Of a stretch of DNA of 9,666 bases, positions 7,723 to 9,666 are shown piece by piece. Source of the stretch: Gammaproteobacteria bacterium UBA6968 (GTDB taxonomy: Bacteria; Pseudomonadota; Gammaproteobacteria; Pseudomonadales; Azotimanducaceae); NCBI GenBank assembly GCA_002450255.1, contig DJYW01000114.1, forward strand, positions 1 through 9,666. The letters are read 5' to 3'. The stretch's first letter is position 1, and each line of letters begins with the position of its first letter. The notes under the pieces are model-generated. The model saw only the letters and a list, made by a program, of their open reading frames with translations, was not told the origin of the DNA and did no database searches. The position numbers were made by a program, and so were the translations under genes.

Positions 7723-8102
7723 AAAGCGCGTTTCCTGAACCCTGGATAAGCGTACTCAAATAGGCGGCTGGCCTCACTGAGACAGTCAACCGTGGCACAA
7801 TTCTAGCACTGCCTTCGGGTGAACCTCAGTCTTTAACCGCTCCCTACAGCGACAAATATTCCGCCCTACTCGACCGAGACATCCGCTGCCAAAGTGCTGG
7901 TGTAACTTATTACCCGCGCATAAGTAAATAAGCTAAGCCTGAATAAAGCGCACAAAAGATAACTACGGATAGATAAGGCGCGACCGTTGCCTAAGAGTCA
8001 CGCTGCTGTAAAGATCAGGCTAAGATCGGACCAAGCCGATGTTGCAAGCGCATGCCTTAGAGCAAATACCTAACAACCGTGACTCGAGTGAAGACCCTCG
8101 TC
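7723..8102 (-). other. 380-bp gene-free gap between corC and lnt
   Basis: No open frame with a credible start, tRNA-like fold or terminator was found here on either strand. The left part holds the lnt Shine-Dalgarno and an extended -10 candidate. The middle (about 7905-7980) is AT-rich. Short inverted and direct repeats occur (for example GAGTCACG at 7995-8002 against CGTGACTC at 8078-8085), but at a frequency expected by chance. In most relatives I know, corC and lnt are nearly contiguous, so the gap is larger than usual. Confidence 0.6.
7800..7808 (-). promoter_or_regulatory. Candidate extended -10 promoter for lnt
   Basis: The minus strand reads TGCTAGAAT, that is TG-N-TAGAAT, an extended -10 matching TATAAT at five of six positions. 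No good -35 lies 16-18 nt upstream, which is common for extended -10 promoters. The start of transcription would fall near 7793, about 70 nt before the lnt ATG. Confidence 0.4.
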
Positions 8103-8990
8103 TTACTCGCTGTTGCCGTCCGATGGTGCCGGGCTGGCTATATCCACTCGTAGCAGTCGGACTCGTCGCGAGTCTGCGTTTAACACTTCGAAGTCGAAGC
8201 CGTTACTGGAAACGCTTTCGCCTCGCTCCGGTAGGTGACCAAATGCCTGCAACACAATGCCACCGATGGTATCGAACTCTTCGTCGCTAAGCTGACTCCC
8301 AAAATAGTCGTTGAAGTCATCAATGGTGGTGGTTGCCTTGACGTGATAACAATTATCTTCCATCTGTTTGATATAACTGTCGTCGTTTACGTCGTGCTCG
8401 TCTTCAATATCACCAACAATTTGCTCCAACACATCTTCAATGGTGATAGCACCAGAGATTTGGCCATATTCGTCGACTACCAAGGCCATGTGATTACGAT
8501 TGGAACGAAACTCGTCAAGTAAAACATTGAGACGCTTACTTTCGGGGATTATAGCTGCCGGGCGGATGCTGTCTTTCATAGCGAACCGTTGCGACGGTTC
8601 AGCGAGCACCAGCGGCAGCAGATCTTTGGCATGCAAAATGCCTTTGATATCGTCGAGATCTTCGCCGATCACTGGGAAACGGGAATGACGAGATTCGAGC
8701 ACTACCGGCAAAAACTCGGTTGGGGTTTGATCTTCTTGGACTACCACCAACGCCGACCGCGGAATCATGATATCGCGAGCGTGCATATCGGAGACTTGCA
8801 ACGCACCAAATAGAATGTTCAGTACTTCACCTTCAATCAGCTGACGCTGCGCTGCGTGCCGGAGAACGTCTTTAAGGTCTGCCAAATTTTCTGGCTCATC
8901 AGAAAATAAATCTGCCAGCCATTCGCGTACGCCTCGCCGCGGCGGTTCCTCTGCTTCGGAACCCGGAGGCACCTCTGAAATGTCACTCAT
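8103..8990 (-). CDS. corC: CorC/YbeX family CBS-domain protein
   Basis: Soluble CBS-pair protein, historically tied to magnesium and cobalt efflux with CorA. In E. coli YbeX has also been linked to ribosome metabolism, consistent with its place beside ybeY. Its 295 residues match the family (E. coli 292). After an acidic N-terminus (1-45), CBS1 spans about 66-127 (VSDMHARDIMIPR opens it) and CBS2 about 138-195 (HMALVVDEYGQISGAITIEDVLEQIVGDIEDE). The CorC/HlyC C-terminal domain follows at about 210-285, with DEEFDTIGGIVLQAFGHLP. No transmembrane segment is present, which separates it from the membrane-bound DUF21-CBS relatives. The ATG at 8990 is directly preceded by an in-frame TAA, so it cannot start further upstream; the Shine-Dalgarno is poor. 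Confidence 0.95.
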   Translation of the reverse strand: MSDISEVPPGSEAEEPPRRGVREWLADLFSDEPENLADLKDVLRHAAQRQLIEGEVLNILFGALQVSDMHARDIMIPRSALVVVQEDQTPTEFLPVVLESRHSRFPVIGEDLDDIKGILHAKDLLPLVLAEPSQRFAMKDSIRPAAIIPESKRLNVLLDEFRSNRNHMALVVDEYGQISGAITIEDVLEQIVGDIEDEHDVNDDSYIKQMEDNCYHVKATTTIDDFNDYFGSQLSDEEFDTIGGIVLQAFGHLPERGESVSSNGFDFEVLNADSRRVRLLRVDIASPAPSDGNSE

Positions 8991-9019
8991 TTAAACGTTT
9001 GTCTGCTCGTGGCGTTCCA

Positions 9020-9048
9020 TATATAGGAGAGACCGCTGGTGATTGCAA
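9020..9048 (-). promoter_or_regulatory. Candidate sigma70 promoter for corC
   Basis: On the minus strand TTGCAA (9048-9043) and TATATA (9025-9020) are separated by exactly 17 nt, in the 83-bp gap between ybeY and corC. This is the best two-element promoter match in the window. The start would lie near 9013, about 23 nt before the corC ATG. It would let corC be expressed apart from ybeY. Confidence 0.5.
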
Positions 9049-9073
9049 GCATGGATAATGGAGATTGCCTTGG

Positions 9074-9571
9074 TTAGTCGGATAGATACGGATTCGCGAT
9101 ACTGAGGCTCGCTAATATTTCGATTTCCTTACCTTCCATGGCCTGAGCAGCCGCTTCTTCCTGATGATCGTGCCCCAGCAAATGCAACACGCCATGCACG
9201 AACAGGTGCGCAACATGCGCACTGATGGTTTTGTTTTGCGACTTCGCTTCATCAGCAACGACCGCCCAGCAAATGGCAATATCGCCGAGCGGAAGAGTGA
9301 CGCCAGCCGCACCCTGGTCAGTCGCAAAACTGAGCACGTTGGTGGGGTTGTCGCGTTCGCGAAACACTCTATTTAACGTCTTCGATTCTGCCGCGTCACA
9401 CAGTCGGACACAAATCTCGCGATGCAATCGTGGATCGCCGTCGCACGCCGCAATGGCGCTGGCGCATCGCTCGAAAAAGCCTTCGCCAGTGTCAGCTTCG
9501 GCGAAGACAGCAAGGTGTTGCTCTATCTCATCGGCATCTAGCGCGTCCGCGATTTGTACCACCACTGCCAT
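9074..9571 (-). CDS. ybeY: rRNA maturation RNase YbeY
   Basis: Metal-dependent endoribonuclease of the UPF0054 family, required for 16S rRNA 3'-end maturation and ribosome quality control. Its 165 residues compare with 155 in E. coli. The signature HGVLHLLGHDH at 126-136 supplies the three zinc-binding histidines H126, H130 and H136 of the H3xH5xH motif. The conserved NPTNVLSFATD lies at 75-85, preceded by LNRVFRERD (66-74). A small extra segment around 25-32 (acidic) may explain the added length. GAGAGG lies 6 nt before the ATG at 9571. The usual upstream partner ybeZ (phoH-like) would be to the right, beyond the window. CorC follows after 83 bp. Confidence 0.96.
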   Translation of the reverse strand: MAVVVQIADALDADEIEQHLAVFAEADTGEGFFERCASAIAACDGDPRLHREICVRLCDAAESKTLNRVFRERDNPTNVLSFATDQGAAGVTLPLGDIAICWAVVADEAKSQNKTISAHVAHLFVHGVLHLLGHDHQEEAAAQAMEGKEIEILASLSIANPYLSD

Positions 9572-9639
9572 GGCCTGCCTCTCTGTTCCGACGGTGTATG
9601 TTTAATATCTGAGGGTTGGCGACCCGAGGCTCAGCACCG

Positions 9640-9651
9640 ACGAGCGCTCGT
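9640..9651. repeat. 12-bp palindrome upstream of ybeY
   Basis: ACGAGCGCTCGT is a perfect 12-bp palindrome. Its right half is part of GCTCGTTA (9646-9653), which recurs at 9659-9666 at the window's edge. No T-run follows, so it does not look like an intrinsic terminator. It could be a regulatory site or part of a repeat that continues outside. Confidence 0.4.
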
Positions 9652-9666
9652 TAGCACGGCTCGTTA

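Noticed and set aside
7995..8085. 8-bp inverted repeat GAGTCACG / CGTGACTC in the corC-lnt gap
   Set aside because: About one match of this length is expected by chance in a region of this size, and it does not extend.
9604..9666. Possible 3' end of ybeZ on the minus strand
   Set aside because: One frame is open for about 20 codons to a TAA at 9606-9604, but it shows no recognisable YbeZ sequence and is too short to support.

Overview
The window is a stretch of bacterial chromosome carrying housekeeping genes, most likely from a gammaproteobacterium. The order ybeY - corC - lnt - leuS - lptE - holA is the conserved block typical of that class, and each protein has the length and motifs expected of proteobacterial orthologues. 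All seven genes lie on the minus strand, so transcription runs from the right end to the left. I see no mobile element, CRISPR array, phage gene or RNA gene.

Layout from right to left. At 9666-9572 lies a short leader with a palindrome, upstream of ybeY (rRNA maturation endonuclease). An 83-bp gap with a plausible sigma70 promoter leads to corC/ybeX (CBS-domain protein). A 380-bp gene-free gap with an extended -10 candidate precedes lnt (apolipoprotein N-acyltransferase). A 407-bp gene-free leader with inverted repeats precedes leuS. Then leuS, lptE and holA are packed tightly: 6 nt separate leuS from lptE, and lptE overlaps holA by 11 nt. A 242-bp gap with a possible promoter and operator precedes adhC (glutathione-dependent formaldehyde dehydrogenase). 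The last 140 bases at the left end hold a tandem GCCGCAG repeat tract.

Functionally, the block joins RNA maturation (YbeY), envelope biogenesis (Lnt matures lipoproteins; LptE is itself a lipoprotein of the LPS export machine and therefore a likely Lnt substrate), translation (LeuRS) and replication (HolA clamp loader). AdhC is a separate formaldehyde-detoxification function that appears to have its own promoter.

Most of the window is ordinary. The points most worth a second look are a LeuRS that lacks the leucine-specific domain before KMSKS and has an altered sequence after it, the left-end repeat tract that reads as repeated histone-H1-like tails (APAAKKK-stop), and the structured leader of leuS. 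I did not find a convincing new biological system.
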